Source: Kitasatospora sp. NBC_00458
GTDB lineage: Bacteria > Actinomycetota > Actinomycetes > Streptomycetales > Streptomycetaceae
Reading direction: 5' to 3'
Length of the DNA stretch: 64,000 bases
Assembly: GCF_036013975.1 (NCBI RefSeq)
Contig: NZ_CP107904.1
Coordinates: 3,177,501 to 3,241,500, forward strand
The notes below the pieces were generated by a model. That model did no database searches. It saw nothing but the letters and a program-made list of their open reading frames with translations, and was not told the origin of the DNA. Positions 46,521 through 57,151 of this stretch are shown in pieces. Each line of letters begins with the position of its first letter. Position 1 is the stretch's first letter. The position numbers were made by a program, and so were the translations under genes.

Positions 46521-47681
46521 TCACTCGCCGGCGGTGACGGTCGGCGCGCCGGACTCGACGCCCTCGGCCTGCATCTGCTCGGCGAGCTTCAGGGCCTCCT
46601 CGATCAGGGTCTCCACGATCTTCGACTCGGGGACGGTCTTGATGACCTCGCCCTTCACGAAGATCTGGCCCTTGCCGTTGCCGGAGGCGACGCCGAGGTC
46701 GGCCTCGCGGGCCTCGCCCGGGCCGTTCACGACGCAGCCCATGACGGCGACGCGCAGCGGCACCTCCATGCCCTCCAGGCCGGCGGTGACCTCCTCGGCG
46801 AGCTTGTAGACGTCGACCTGGGCGCGGCCGCAGGACGGGCAGGAGACGATCTCCAGGCCGCGCTCGCGCAGGCCGAGCGACTCCAGGATCTGGTTGCCGA
46901 CCTTGATCTCCTCGGCCGGCGGGGCGGAGAGCGACACCCGGATGGTGTCGCCGATGCCCTCGGCGAGCAGCGCGCCGAAGGCGACCGCGGACTTGATGGT
47001 GCCCTGGAAGGCGGGACCGGCCTCGGTGACACCGAGGTGCAGCGGGTAGTCGCAGGCCGCGGCGAGCTGGCGGTAGGCGTTGATCATCACGACCGGGTCG
47101 TTGTGCTTGACCGAGATCTTGATGTCGCGGAAGTCGTGCTCCTCGAACAGCGAGCACTCCCAGAGCGCGGACTCGACCAGCGCCTCCGGGGTGGCCCGGC
47201 CGTACTTCTCCAGCAGCCGCTTGTCGAGCGAGCCGGCGTTGACGCCGATCCGGATCGGCACGCCGGCGGACTTCGCGGCCTTGGCGATCTCGCCGACCTT
47301 GTCGTCGAACGCCTTGATGTTGCCGGGGTTGACGCGCACCGCCGCACAGCCGGCGTCGATCGCGGCGAAGACGTACTTCGGCTGGAAGTGGATGTCCGCG
47401 ATCACCGGGATCTGCGACTTCCTGGCGATGATCGGCAGGGCGTCCGCGTCGTCCTGCGAGGGGACGGCGACCCGCACGATCTGGCAGCCGGAGGCGGTGA
47501 GCTCCGCGATCTGCTGCAGCGTGGCGTTGATGTCCGAGGTCACCGTGGTGGTCATGGACTGCACCGAGACGGGGGCGTCACCGCCGACGGGTACGTTGCC
47601 GACCATGATCTGGCGGGAGACACGGCGCTTGGCGAGCGGCTTGAGCGGCAGAGACGGAATACCGAGCGAGATCGCGGTCAT
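46521..47681 (-). CDS. ispG: 4-hydroxy-3-methylbut-2-enyl diphosphate synthase
   Basis: IspG (GcpE) is the iron-sulfur enzyme of the penultimate MEP-pathway step. The 386-residue protein has the TIM-barrel part ([36 protein letters not shown]) and the C-terminal cluster-binding part with SCPSCGR and [12 protein letters not shown], which supply the three cluster cysteines. I chose ATG at 47679-47681 ([10 protein letters not shown]); the upstream frame is low-complexity. It is downstream of the M50 protease and dxr. Confidence 0.97.
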   Translation of the reverse strand: MTAISLGIPSLPLKPLAKRRVSRQIMVGNVPVGGDAPVSVQSMTTTVTSDINATLQQIAELTASGCQIVRVAVPSQDDADALPIIARKSQIPVIADIHFQPKYVFAAIDAGCAAVRVNPGNIKAFDDKVGEIAKAAKSAGVPIRIGVNAGSLDKRLLEKYGRATPEALVESALWECSLFEEHDFRDIKISVKHNDPVVMINAYRQLAAACDYPLHLGVTEAGPAFQGTIKSAVAFGALLAEGIGDTIRVSLSAPPAEEIKVGNQILESLGLRERGLEIVSCPSCGRAQVDVYKLAEEVTAGLEGMEVPLRVAVMGCVVNGPGEAREADLGVASGNGKGQIFVKGEVIKTVPESKIVETLIEEALKLAEQMQAEGVESGAPTVTAGE

Positions 47682-47821
47682 GTGCGCAGGGTTCCCCGGG
47701 GTTGAGGTGTGGTCGGCCCGGTCGTTGCGACGGCCGAACCCGGGCGGCCGACGATCGCGCACCCGGGCTCCAACGGTACGGCACCGGGACCGGCACCCGT
47801 GCACCCGCCGGTCCCGGCGGG

Positions 47822-49126
47822 CTAACTGATCTTGACCGGGTTCACCAGGTCGGCGGCCAGCACCAGCAGGGTGAATCCGATGAACACACTGGCCACGACG
47901 TACGCCAGCGGCATCAGGCGGGCCACGTCGAACGGCCCCGGGTCGGGCCGACGGAACAGCTGTGCGAATCGGCGGCGGACCGACTCCCAGACCGCGCCCG
48001 CGATGTGACCGCCGTCCAGCGGCAGCAGCGGCAGCATGTTGAAGAGGAACAGCGACAGGTTGATCCCGGCGAGCAGGTTCACGAAGTAGGCGACCCGCTG
48101 GGTGCCCGGGATGTCGAGCGCGAACACCTCACCGCTCACCCGCGCCGCACCGACCATGCCGATCGGCGAGTCGGCCTCGCGCGGCGTACCGTCCACCACC
48201 GAGTGCCAGAGGCCGGGGATCTTGCCGGGCAGCGCGGCCAGCGACTCCACCCCGTTCTCCGCCATGTCGTACATCCGGTCCAGCGACTGGCCGAAGCCCA
48301 GCTGGACGACCCCGCTGGACGGCGTGAAGCCGAGGAAGCCCGCCCGCACCGTCTCGCCCTTCACCGGCAGGCCGTCCGCGTCGTACTTCTGCACGTCGTT
48401 GACGGCGATGGTCGGCCTCAGGGTGACCTGCCGCCCGTCCCGCTCCACCACCAGCACGACCTCCTTGCCCGCCGACTTCCGGATGTCGGCCTGGAGCTGC
48501 TCGTAGTCGCCGATCCGGTCGCCGTCGAAGGAGACCACCTTGTCGCCCGGCTTCAGCCCGGCCTGGAACGCCGGCGCCGGCTGCGCACCCGCCGGGCAGG
48601 TGTCGGTCGGCTGCCCGGCCTTCACCACGCACTCCGAGACGGTGCCGATGGTCGGCACCGCCATCGAGACGCCGAAGCCCATCATCACCGTCAGGAACAG
48701 CCCGAAGGACAGGATCAGGTTCATGAACGGACCGGCGAACATCACGATCACGCGCTTCCACGGCCTGCGCGTGTAGAAGAGCCGGCTCTCGTCGCCCTCC
48801 TTGACCTCCTCGTACGAGGCCTCCCGGGCGTCCTCGATCATCGTCCGCCAGGGCGAGGTGCTGCGCTGGGTGATCCGCCCGTCCGCGCCCGGCGGGAACA
48901 TCCCGATCATCCGGATGTACCCGCCCAGCGGGATCGCCTTGAGGCCGTACTCGGTCTCGCCCCTGCGCCGCGACCAGACCGTCGGGCCGAACCCGACCAT
49001 GTACTGCGGCACGCGGATGCCGAACAGCTTGGCCGTGGAGAGGTGGCCGAGCTCGTGCCAGGCGATCGAGAACAGCAGCCCCAGTACGAAGACCAGGATG
49101 CCGACCACCGTCATCACCGTTGCCAC
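47822..49126 (-). CDS. M50 site-2 protease (RseP/Rip1-like)
   Basis: Intramembrane metalloprotease of 434 residues that in relatives cleaves anti-sigma factors or other membrane proteins. The zinc motif HELGH is at 24-28 in the first membrane segment, a PDZ domain lies around 170-260 ([22 protein letters not shown]), and the third zinc ligand segment is [12 protein letters not shown]. Membrane segments are also seen at about 120-145 and near the C-terminus. ATG at 49124-49126. It sits between dxr and ispG, the order usual in actinobacteria. Confidence 0.94.
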   Translation of the reverse strand: MATVMTVVGILVFVLGLLFSIAWHELGHLSTAKLFGIRVPQYMVGFGPTVWSRRRGETEYGLKAIPLGGYIRMIGMFPPGADGRITQRSTSPWRTMIEDAREASYEEVKEGDESRLFYTRRPWKRVIVMFAGPFMNLILSFGLFLTVMMGFGVSMAVPTIGTVSECVVKAGQPTDTCPAGAQPAPAFQAGLKPGDKVVSFDGDRIGDYEQLQADIRKSAGKEVVLVVERDGRQVTLRPTIAVNDVQKYDADGLPVKGETVRAGFLGFTPSSGVVQLGFGQSLDRMYDMAENGVESLAALPGKIPGLWHSVVDGTPREADSPIGMVGAARVSGEVFALDIPGTQRVAYFVNLLAGINLSLFLFNMLPLLPLDGGHIAGAVWESVRRRFAQLFRRPDPGPFDVARLMPLAYVVASVFIGFTLLVLAADLVNPVKIS

Positions 49127-49271
49127 CGCTGCTCCTCCGTCATGCCGTTCCGCTCATCCTGTCGTCGTACCGGGTGCCCGGCCGCCGCACCGGTCACCGC
49201 ACCGGTCGTCCCGGCCGTCGAGCCGGTCGTCCCCGTCACCGCACCGGTCGTCCCGGTCCGGGCCGGGACGG

Positions 49272-50525
49272 TCAGCCGGCCGCCAGCTCGCGGGCCCGGG
49301 CGCGCGCCCAGTCCTCCGCGTGCAGGACGTCCTCGACCGTCAGCGAAGTTCCCGCCGCCGGACCGCCGCCCCGTCCACCGTCGTACTGTCCGTGCTCGGC
49401 CACGACCTTCGCAACAGTGTCCACGATCCCGGTGAAGGCGAGACGGCCGTTCAGGAAGGCCTCCACGCACTCCTCGTTCGCCGCGTTGAAGACCGCCGGG
49501 GCCGTCCCGCCCAGCGTGCCCACCTCGCGGGCCAGCTCCACCGCCGGGAACGCCTCGTCGTCCAGCGGGAAGAACTCCCAGGTCGCCGCCTTGGTCCAGT
49601 CGCAGGCCGGCGAGGCGTCCGGCACCCGGTCCGGCCAGCCCAGGCCCAGCGCGATCGGCATCCGCATGTCCGGCGGACTCGCCTGCGCCAGCGTGGACCC
49701 GTCCGTGAACTCCACCATCGAGTGGACGACCGACTGCGGATGCACCACGACCTCGATCCGGTCGAACGGCACGTCGTACAGCAGGTGCGCCTCGATCACC
49801 TCCAGGCCCTTGTTCACCAGGGTGGCCGAGTTGATCGTCACGACCGGACCCATCGCCCAGGTCGGGTGCGCCAGCGCGTCCGACGGGGTGACGCCCGCCA
49901 GCTCCGCACGGCTGCGGCTGCGGAACGGGCCGCCGCTCGCCGTCACCACCAGCTTGCGGACCTCGCCCCGGGTGCCGCCCGCCAGCGCCTGGAACAGCGC
50001 GGCGTGCTCGGAGTCCACCGGGACGATCTGGCCCGGCCGGGCCACCGCCTTCACCAGCGGACCGCCGACGATCAGCGACTCCTTGTTGGCCAGCACCAGC
50101 ACCCGGCCCGCCCGCAGCGCCGCCAGCGTCGGCCGCAGACCGATCGAACCGGTGATCCCGTTCAGCACCGAGTGGCACTCCACCGCCGCCAGCTCGGTCG
50201 CCGCGTCCGGACCGGCCAGCACGGCCGGCAGCGACCGGCCCGCCGCCCTGCCCGCCAGCGCCTCGCGCAGCGCCGGCTCCGCCGCCGGGTCGGCCACCGC
50301 CACGGTGTGCACCCCCAGCTCCAGGGCCTGCTCGGCGAGCAGCTCCACCCGGCCGCCGGCCGCCGACAGGGCGACCACCCGGAACCGGTCCGGGTTGCGT
50401 CGCACCACGTCGATGGCCTGGGTGCCGATCGAACCGGTGGAGCCGAGGATCACCAGCTCCCGGGGGCCGGAGGGGTCGTTCACCTCGGGGGTGAACCGCA
50501 GCTGCGGGTGGGCGAGCGAAGTCAT
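49272..50525 (-). CDS. dxr: 1-deoxy-D-xylulose 5-phosphate reductoisomerase
   Basis: Dxr (IspC) converts DXP to MEP with NADPH, the first committed step of the MEP isoprenoid pathway. The 417-residue protein has the NADPH motif GSTGSIG (28-34), [11 protein letters not shown], and the metal-binding acidic segment [11 protein letters not shown]. The flexible-loop sequence [10 protein letters not shown] is also present. I chose ATG at 50523-50525 ([11 protein letters not shown]); the in-frame extension upstream is not plausible. It is first in the dxr-M50-ispG group. Confidence 0.97.
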   Translation of the reverse strand: MTSLAHPQLRFTPEVNDPSGPRELVILGSTGSIGTQAIDVVRRNPDRFRVVALSAAGGRVELLAEQALELGVHTVAVADPAAEPALREALAGRAAGRSLPAVLAGPDAATELAAVECHSVLNGITGSIGLRPTLAALRAGRVLVLANKESLIVGGPLVKAVARPGQIVPVDSEHAALFQALAGGTRGEVRKLVVTASGGPFRSRSRAELAGVTPSDALAHPTWAMGPVVTINSATLVNKGLEVIEAHLLYDVPFDRIEVVVHPQSVVHSMVEFTDGSTLAQASPPDMRMPIALGLGWPDRVPDASPACDWTKAATWEFFPLDDEAFPAVELAREVGTLGGTAPAVFNAANEECVEAFLNGRLAFTGIVDTVAKVVAEHGQYDGGRGGGPAAGTSLTVEDVLHAEDWARARARELAAG

Positions 50526-50695
50526 GGGCCCATTGTGTCCTGCCCGGCCGCCTCCCCGGGACGCCGGGCCGCCCCACTCCCGCGCCGACCACCTCCCGGG
50601 GACACCCGGGCACCCCTCCTCGACGCCGGCCCCCGGAAGCGGCCCGACCACGGCTCACCAGGACGCCGGAGCGGCCCCGGGCTACCGTCGGAACC

Positions 50696-51361
50696 ATGCG
50701 AATCGTCATCGCCGGAGGACACGGACAGATCGCGCTCCGGCTGGAACGGCTGCTCGCCGACCGCGGCGACCGGCCCGCCGGCATCATCCGCCGCCCCGAA
50801 CAGGCCGAGGACCTCGTCGCCGCCGGGGCCGAAGCACTGCTGCTCGACCTGGAGGCCGCCACCCCGGCCGAACTCGCCGCCCTGCTCACCGGCGCCGACG
50901 CCGTGGTCTTCGCCGCCGGAGCCGGACCGGGCAGCGGAGCCGACCGCAAACTCACCGTCGACCGGGACGCCGCCGTCCTGCTCGCCGACGCCGCCGAACT
51001 CGCCGGCGTCCGCCGCTACCTGATCGTCTCCTCGATGGGCGCCGACGCCGGCGCCGCCCACCCCGCCGACGAGGTCTTCGAGACCTACCTGCGGGCCAAG
51101 GGCGCCGCCGACGACGCCGTCCGGGCCCGCACCACGCTCGACTGGACGGTGCTGCGCCCCGGCCGCCTCACCGACGGCCCGGGCACCGGCCTGGTCCGGC
51201 TCGCCCCCTCCACCGGCCGCGGCCCGGTCGACCGGCAGGACGTCGCCGCCGTCCTCGCCGCCCTGCTGCACGAACCGGGCACCGCCGGGCAGACCCTGGA
51301 ACTGATCGCCGGCGACGCGACCGTCGCCGAGGCCGTCGCGGCCGCCGCGGGCCGCGACTGA
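50696..51361 (+). CDS. NAD(P)-binding atypical SDR (NmrA-like)
   Basis: A 221-residue Rossmann-fold protein of the atypical short-chain dehydrogenase group. The nucleotide motif is IVIAGGHGQIALRL (3-16), followed by ADAVVFAAGAG and YLIVSSMGAD; the catalytic-type lysine lies in TYLRAKGAAD. The ending TLDWTVLRPGRLT is typical of the family. ATG at 50696-50698. The specific substrate is unknown. It is followed by a strong bidirectional terminator. Confidence 0.9.
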   Translation: MRIVIAGGHGQIALRLERLLADRGDRPAGIIRRPEQAEDLVAAGAEALLLDLEAATPAELAALLTGADAVVFAAGAGPGSGADRKLTVDRDAAVLLADAAELAGVRRYLIVSSMGADAGAAHPADEVFETYLRAKGAADDAVRARTTLDWTVLRPGRLTDGPGTGLVRLAPSTGRGPVDRQDVAAVLAALLHEPGTAGQTLELIAGDATVAEAVAAAAGRD

Positions 51362-51389
51362 GCCCCGCCCCGCCCGCCCCCGGGCACGC

Positions 51390-51424
51390 GAAGGGCCCGG
51401 CAGCACGAGGCTGCCGGGCCCTTC
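51390..51424. terminator. 15-bp bidirectional terminator
   Basis: A perfect 15-bp stem (51390-51404 with 51410-51424), loop ACGAG, between the convergent SDR and aldehyde dehydrogenase genes. Confidence 0.92.
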
Positions 51425-51437
51425 CGCAGGCCGGACC

Positions 51438-51475
51438 GGACCGGTCCGACCCGGACCGGTCCGACCCGGACCGGT
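51438..51475. repeat. 15-bp repeats of the palindrome GGACCGGTCC
   Basis: GGACCGGTCC occurs at 51438-51447 and 51453-51462 and, with one base lost at its end, at 51468-51475, in 15-bp steps. The tract lies between the terminator and the aldehyde dehydrogenase stop. Confidence 0.8.
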
Positions 51476-52917
51476 CAGAGGTCGAGGCCGGTGAGGACCA
51501 TGACCTTCTCGACGGTGTAGTCGTCCATCGCGTACCTGACGCCCTCGCGGCCGACACCGGAGTCCTTGACGCCGCCGTACGGCATCTGGTCGGCACGGTA
51601 GGACGGCGCGTCGCCGATGATCACACCGCCGACCTCCAGCTCCCGGTGGGCCCGGAAGGCGGTCTGCAGGTCGTGGGTGAAGACACCCGCCTGCAGGCCG
51701 AACGGCGAGTCGTTGACGGCGGCGAACGCCTCGTCGGTGCCCTCCACCCGGTGCAGCGACAGGACCGGGCCGAACACCTCGGCCTTGGCCAGGATCGCGT
51801 CGGCCGGCAGCTCCGCCAGCACGGTCGGGGCGTAGGTCGCACCCTCACGGGTACCGCCCGCGAGCAGCTTCGCGCCCTTGGCCACCGCGTCGTCCACCCA
51901 GGACTCGACGCGCTTCGCCGCGTTCTCGTCGACCAGCGGGCCGACGTCGGTCGCGTCGTCGTTCGGGTCACCGGTGACCTGCGCCGCGACCTTCGCGACG
52001 ACCTTCTCCAGCAGCGCGTCGTAGACCGACGCGTCGGCGATCACCCGCTGCACCGAGATGCAGGACTGGCCGCCCTGGTAGTTCGCGAACATCGCGATCC
52101 GGGTGGCCGCCCAGTCCAGGTCCGCCTCCGAGGACCAGTCGGCGAGCACCGCGGCCGCCGCGTTGCCGCCCAGCTCCAGGGTGGTGTGCTTGCGCGGCAC
52201 CGAGTCCATGATCTGGTAGCCGACCTTGTCCGAACCGGTGAACGAGATCACCGGCAGACGCGGGTCCTGCACCAGCGCCGGCATCCGGTCGTTCGGCACC
52301 GGCAGGACGCTCCAGGAACCGGCCGGCAGGTCGGTCTCGGCCAGGATCTCGCCCAGCACCATCGCCGAGAGCGGGGTCGCCGGAGCCGGCTTGAGGATGA
52401 TCGGCGCACCGACCGCGATCGCCGGGGCGACCTTGTGCGCGACCAGGTTCAGCGGGAAGTTGAACGGGGCGATGCCCAGCACCACACCGCGCGGGAAGCG
52501 GCGCACCACCGCGAAACGGCCCACGCCGCCCGGGTCGGTGTCCAGCCGCATGGTCTCGCCGTTGGTGCGGCGGGCCTCCTCGGCGGCCCAGCGGAAGACG
52601 GAGACGGCACGGCCGACCTCACCGCGGGCCCACTTGATCGGCTTGCCGTTCTCGGCGGTGATCAGCCGGGCGATCTCCTCCGTGCGCTCGGTCAGCCGCC
52701 GGGCCACGTGGTCCAGCGCGGCGGACCGCACGTGCGCGGGGGTCGCGGCGAACACCGGCAGCGCGGCCACGGCGGCGTCCAGCGCCTCCTCGACCTGGGC
52801 CTCGGTGGGGATGCTCACCCTGCCGACCAGACGGCCGTCCCAGCTGTTGTGCACCTCGAAGTCGGCGTCGCCGCTCGCCCGGCGGCCGGCCAGCCAGAAA
52901 TCGTACGTGGTGGTCAC
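51475..52917 (-). CDS. NAD(P)-dependent aldehyde dehydrogenase (likely succinate-semialdehyde)
   Basis: A 480-residue aldehyde dehydrogenase. The catalytic cysteine is C286 (GGQSCISVQR), the general base E248 (LELGGNA), and the oxyanion asparagine N154 (APFNFPLN); FTGSDKVG is the nucleotide-binding loop. By position with PucR and gabT it probably oxidises succinic semialdehyde from GABA, but the sequence alone does not fix the substrate. The start is GTG at 52915-52917 (MTTTYDFWLAG); a purine-rich GAGGAGAGGG lies about 11 nt upstream. A longer in-frame reading upstream is not plausible. Confidence 0.9.
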   Translation of the reverse strand: MTTTYDFWLAGRRASGDADFEVHNSWDGRLVGRVSIPTEAQVEEALDAAVAALPVFAATPAHVRSAALDHVARRLTERTEEIARLITAENGKPIKWARGEVGRAVSVFRWAAEEARRTNGETMRLDTDPGGVGRFAVVRRFPRGVVLGIAPFNFPLNLVAHKVAPAIAVGAPIILKPAPATPLSAMVLGEILAETDLPAGSWSVLPVPNDRMPALVQDPRLPVISFTGSDKVGYQIMDSVPRKHTTLELGGNAAAAVLADWSSEADLDWAATRIAMFANYQGGQSCISVQRVIADASVYDALLEKVVAKVAAQVTGDPNDDATDVGPLVDENAAKRVESWVDDAVAKGAKLLAGGTREGATYAPTVLAELPADAILAKAEVFGPVLSLHRVEGTDEAFAAVNDSPFGLQAGVFTHDLQTAFRAHRELEVGGVIIGDAPSYRADQMPYGGVKDSGVGREGVRYAMDDYTVEKVMVLTGLDL

Positions 52918-53114
52918 CGTGGTACCGGCCCTCTCCTCGTCGTCCTCACGGCCCCACGGACGTGGCGCCAGAACCGAGGGTAGGGGCGGCGGCGCGCCGA
53001 CCGGATTGGCCACGGCGTAACGTTCGCCACCCCGGCCACTCCACCACGTCCAGCGGCCCCGCCGCAGGCCGGTCAAGGCCCCGCCGCAGGCCGCCGGCCC
53101 ACCGCACGCCCCGG

Positions 53115-54680
53115 CTACTCCTCGCCGGAGCGGAGCGCCAGCCACAGCTCCATCCGGACGTCCGTGTCGTCCAACGACCGCCCGAGCAGCTCCTCCACCC
53201 GCCGCATCCGGTACCGCAGCGTGTGCCGGTGCACCCCGAGATCGGCCGCCGCCGCGTCCCACTGCCCGTGCCGCGACAGCCAGGCCCGCAACGAGGCCAC
53301 CAGGTCACCGCGCGCCGTCCGGTCGTGGTCGCGCAGCGGCCGCAGCAGCCCCTCCGCGAACGCCGTCACGGCGTCCTCCCCGAGCAGCGGCAGCAACGAC
53401 CCCGCGCCGACCTCCTCGTGGTCCACCGACCGCCGACCACCGCGCAACGCCACCGCCAGCGCCCGCTCCGCCTGCGCGTACGCCGTCCCCGAGTCCTCCA
53501 GCGCAGCCGGCGCCGACACACCCAGCGACAACCCCTCGTGCTCCTCCACCGCACCCAGGCACGCCCGGTGCACCGCACCGTTGTCCAGCGCCAGCACCAT
53601 CAGCCGCGGCCCGTGCGCCCCCTCCTCCCGCGCCACCAGCAGCTTCTCCGCCACCCGCGCCCCGGCCTGCTCCGCCCGGTCCCCCAGCTCGCCCAGCGCC
53701 TCCCCGGCGTCCACCCCCTGGCCCGCCCCGGCCACCAGCACCCGGACCGTCCCCTCCGGCAGCCCCCCGAACAGCCCCGCCGCGACCTGCCGGGCGGTGG
53801 CCACCTCCCCGGCCAGCACCATCCGCAGCAGCGCCGCGCCCATCTTCTCCTCGGCCTGCCGCAGCTCCCGCGACCGCTCCAGGGTCAGCGTCAGCAGCGC
53901 CACCGCCGCGTTCAGCACGTAGCGCTCGGTCGGCGTGATCCGGTCCTCGGTCCCCACCGCCAGGAACCCGCGCGCCCGCCGGTCCGCCCCCAGCGACTGG
54001 ACCACCACGTAGTCCTCGTCCGCCGTGTCTATCCCCGGCGCCCGCCCCTGCAGCGCCGCGCTCGACGGCGCCGGACGCCGCCGAAGCCGGTCCACCTCGG
54101 CCGCCAGCCGACCCGCCCGGCGCGCCGCCCAGTCCGGCGCCACCACCGACAGCGCACCCGACCCGTCGTACAGCGCGGCCCAACCACCCAACCGGGCCGC
54201 CAGCCGCCGCACCACCGCCGTCGTGCCGTCCTTGCCCAGCGCCGCCCGGGTCAGCTCCTCCTGCGCCTCGAAGCTCGTCGTCACCGCCTCGTACTGCTCC
54301 GCGGCCAACGCCGCCGACACCACCTTGCTGATCGCGATGAACGGCGTCGGCTCCGGCACCCGCAGCAGCGGCAGCCCGCGCTGCGCGGCCGCCTCCACCA
54401 GCGGCTGCGGCACCTCGGTGTGCGACAACCCGACCCCGAGCCCCAGCCCCACCACCCCCGCGTCCGCCAGACGGTGCACGTACGCCTGCAGCTTCGCGGC
54501 GGTCCGGCCCAGCTTGATACCGGTGGTGAGCAGCAGCTCACCACCCTCAAGGAAGGGCGTCGGGTCGTCCAGCTCACTGGTGTGCACCCAGCGGACCGGC
54601 CGCTCCAGGTGGTCCGCACCGGCGAGGACCGTCAGATGGAGCGAGGTGTTGCGGACGACGGAGGCAAGTGTGGGGGGCAT
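53115..54680 (-). CDS. PucR family transcriptional regulator
   Basis: A 521-residue activator. The N-terminal PucR domain (about 1-125, LERPVRWVHTSELDDPTPFLEGGELLLTTG) is followed by a GGDEF-like middle region and the C-terminal helix-turn-helix (HGQWDAAAADLGVHRHTLRYRMRRVEELLGRSL). This family typically controls purine or amine catabolism. Lying between the aldehyde dehydrogenase and gabT, it probably controls GABA use. I chose ATG at 54678-54680. On the minus strand CATAAT (54764-54769) is a plausible -10 element about 85 nt upstream. Confidence 0.92.
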   Translation of the reverse strand: MPPTLASVVRNTSLHLTVLAGADHLERPVRWVHTSELDDPTPFLEGGELLLTTGIKLGRTAAKLQAYVHRLADAGVVGLGLGVGLSHTEVPQPLVEAAAQRGLPLLRVPEPTPFIAISKVVSAALAAEQYEAVTTSFEAQEELTRAALGKDGTTAVVRRLAARLGGWAALYDGSGALSVVAPDWAARRAGRLAAEVDRLRRRPAPSSAALQGRAPGIDTADEDYVVVQSLGADRRARGFLAVGTEDRITPTERYVLNAAVALLTLTLERSRELRQAEEKMGAALLRMVLAGEVATARQVAAGLFGGLPEGTVRVLVAGAGQGVDAGEALGELGDRAEQAGARVAEKLLVAREEGAHGPRLMVLALDNGAVHRACLGAVEEHEGLSLGVSAPAALEDSGTAYAQAERALAVALRGGRRSVDHEEVGAGSLLPLLGEDAVTAFAEGLLRPLRDHDRTARGDLVASLRAWLSRHGQWDAAAADLGVHRHTLRYRMRRVEELLGRSLDDTDVRMELWLALRSGEE

Positions 54681-54847
54681 GGCACCTTCGGGGGAACGAC
54701 CCGGCCGCACCGTTGCGGCCGGGCGGGAAAAGGGCTGAGGGCTCTGAGGGAACTCCTCCCCTCATTATGGACGCCCCGGACAACCCGCACTGCCGAATCC
54801 TCCTCGAAGGCGAGCTTCGTCCCCGTCCCGCCCGCCTCACCCGCGCC

Positions 54848-56968
54848 TCACCCCCGCAGATCCACCAGGAGCGGCGGCACCTGCTCCCCCGACACCGACG
54901 TCAACGACACCACCGCGTGCCCCGCCGGCAGCGCGTGCGCCAGATCCGACGGCGACCACCGCAGCCGCTCCACCTCGCGCGTCGTCACCGACTCGGTCTG
55001 CGCCGTCGTCCCCGACAACGCCTTCCGCCCCAACCGCCCCGCCCGCCGCACCAGCCCGCCCGACGTGTCCGGCGCGAGCGTCACCGCCGTCTCCTGCACC
55101 ACGTGCGTCCCCCAGGCCTCGGAGAACAGCCGGCCGTCCCAGGGCGCGATGCCCGGGAACGCCGCGCGGCACCCCACCGCCCCGAACAGCGGCGCCCGCA
55201 ACGCCTCCGGCAGATCGACCAGCGTCCTCAGCTGCAGCAGCACCCCGGCGTTGGCCCCGCGCAGCCGCTGCAGCCCGCGCACGATGCCCGCGTCCAACGC
55301 CGCCGAGGCGTCGTCCACCACCAGGCCGGCGAACAGCGACCGGTCCCGGCGCACCCCCGCGGCCTGCACGAACTGCCCCACCAGGAGGCGGGAGAGCATC
55401 CGCGCCGCCTCCGGGTGACTGCGCTCGGGCAGCCGCACCAGCACCCGCAGCGGATGGTCCAGCACCCGCATCGCGAACGGCGGGAGCCCCGAGCCGTCCG
55501 TCGCGAAGGCGCCCTCGAAGGCCGGCCGGTCCAGCAGCGCCAGCCGGTCCGCCAGCAGCGCCCCCGGATCGTCCGCCCGGCCGTGCTGCCGCTCCCGGTG
55601 CTGCAGGTCCCGCTCGTACGAACCCAGCCGGCCCGCCGCGCGCAGGCCCTTCACCAGGGCCTCCAGCGACTCCGGCTCACCGGCCAGCAGCGCCCGCAGC
55701 TCGCGCACGCCCGGGTAGCGGCCGAACGCGGCGTGGAACGGGCCGACCATCTGCTGCAGCGCCGTCCGGGCGGACTCCGCGCGCGCGGTCAGCTCGTCCG
55801 GGAGCAGCGCCTCGGCCAGCCGGGCCGCAGCCTCGTCCGGGTCCTGGGCCGCGCCGTAGAGGTCGAGCCCGTACCGGGAACCCGCCTCGCCCGGCGCGAT
55901 CACCACGTCGTACCAGGCGTCCGGCCCGAGATCCGCGTCCGACGAACCGATCACCACCGCGCACGCCGTACCCGCCAGGGCCTGCAGGCAGAGCGCCTCC
56001 GCCACCGGCCGGGCGAGCCGGGCCGTCTTCCCCGTCCCGGCCGGGCCCACCGCCAGCATCGACGTGCCCAGCACCGCCGGGTCCAGCGCGAACCCCGCCG
56101 CCCGGTGGGTCAACGGGTTCTTCGGCACGTCCTGGGCGGTACCCAGGCGCACCTGCCCCACCAGCAGGTCGTGCCGCTCCACCCGGCCCGGCAGCTCGCG
56201 CACCTCGGACGGGTGGGCGAACGCCGCCGCGCCACGGGCCGCCACCTGCTCGACGAAGGCCGGGAGGAACGCCGGATCCGCCTGGGCCGACTCCCAGGCC
56301 CGCTGGATCCGCACGTAGTCGACGTCGCCGACCGCCTCCCCGTCCAGCCTCCCGGCAGCCGCGGCCGCCCCGCCGTTCCGCAGCAGCACCCACGGGTCCC
56401 GCTGCCGAGCGGCCTCCGCCGCCTCCTCCTCGTCGGCGGGCTCCGCCTCGGTCACCGTCCGCGACAGCAGCGGCGCCGCGTACCGCCGCCACACCTCGGG
56501 CCACCGACCCATCCGGCCGAAGACCTTGATCACTGCGGCGAGCACGAGGACGTTCACTGAAAGGCCGACGACAGTCACAGCCGTCCCCGACGGATGCTCG
56601 ACCCAGACCGTCAGAACGATCAGATGGAGGGCGAGCTGGGTCCCGTAGATGAAGGCCAGCCACCCCACCACCGCGTTCAGTCCCGCACGGAGGAGGAGCG
56701 GCCAGGTCGGCACCTTGGCCACCTCGGCCCGGTCCGGGTCGAGCTGCCGGTGCCCCTGGCGGAAGATGCCCGGGGCGGCTGGGGGGCGGGGGGCGGCGAC
56801 CCAGGTGGGGAGGTCGAAGGGGAGGCGGGCCGGGGGTCTCGGGTGGGGCATCGGGGTGAGGGGGGTGGCGGTGGTCCGCTCGCCGTGACTCTGTGCCCCG
56901 TCCAGTCCCATGTACGGCCCCGCTCCCTCGCCCGCCGGCCCGAACGCTGTCGGTGCCGCCATACCCAT
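54848..56968 (-). CDS. Membrane-anchored HerA/VirD4-like P-loop ATPase
   Basis: 706 residues. Two membrane segments lie at about 95-112 and 125-150. The ATPase has Walker A GPAGTGKTARL (about 320-330), a Walker B-like SLFAGLVVDDASAALD, and the arrangement of HerA/VirD4/TraG ATPases (LLADRLALLDRPAFEGAF, then LLVGQFVQAAG). Type IV coupling proteins have this architecture, yet no other conjugation gene is nearby. The start is uncertain: ATG at 56966-56968 has no good ribosome-binding site, and an internal ATG (MGLDGAQSHG, residue 20) follows GGAGCGGGG. It is divergent from gabT and next to pucR. Function unknown. Confidence 0.82.
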   Translation of the reverse strand: MGMAAPTAFGPAGEGAGPYMGLDGAQSHGERTTATPLTPMPHPRPPARLPFDLPTWVAAPRPPAAPGIFRQGHRQLDPDRAEVAKVPTWPLLLRAGLNAVVGWLAFIYGTQLALHLIVLTVWVEHPSGTAVTVVGLSVNVLVLAAVIKVFGRMGRWPEVWRRYAAPLLSRTVTEAEPADEEEAAEAARQRDPWVLLRNGGAAAAAGRLDGEAVGDVDYVRIQRAWESAQADPAFLPAFVEQVAARGAAAFAHPSEVRELPGRVERHDLLVGQVRLGTAQDVPKNPLTHRAAGFALDPAVLGTSMLAVGPAGTGKTARLARPVAEALCLQALAGTACAVVIGSSDADLGPDAWYDVVIAPGEAGSRYGLDLYGAAQDPDEAAARLAEALLPDELTARAESARTALQQMVGPFHAAFGRYPGVRELRALLAGEPESLEALVKGLRAAGRLGSYERDLQHRERQHGRADDPGALLADRLALLDRPAFEGAFATDGSGLPPFAMRVLDHPLRVLVRLPERSHPEAARMLSRLLVGQFVQAAGVRRDRSLFAGLVVDDASAALDAGIVRGLQRLRGANAGVLLQLRTLVDLPEALRAPLFGAVGCRAAFPGIAPWDGRLFSEAWGTHVVQETAVTLAPDTSGGLVRRAGRLGRKALSGTTAQTESVTTREVERLRWSPSDLAHALPAGHAVVSLTSVSGEQVPPLLVDLRG

Positions 56969-57151
56969 GCCGCCGCCCCGGCGACACGCCCGCGCTCAAT
57001 GTAGTGGAGTGCGGGCTGCCGGTAGTGGCGTCGCCCTCGCTGGCCGTGCCGGACAAGTCGGACGGCCCAGTGCTACCGAGTGGCGCATGCCCGGCCGGGG
57101 AGGGCCGCCGTAGCCTGCGAAGCACCGAGCCGAGAAGTCTGGAGAAAACCC

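Noticed and set aside
53055..53093. 17-bp direct repeat GGCCCCGCCGCAGGCCG, two copies
   Set aside because: Simple GC-rich duplication in a short spacer; no gene, promoter or hairpin association that I can support.
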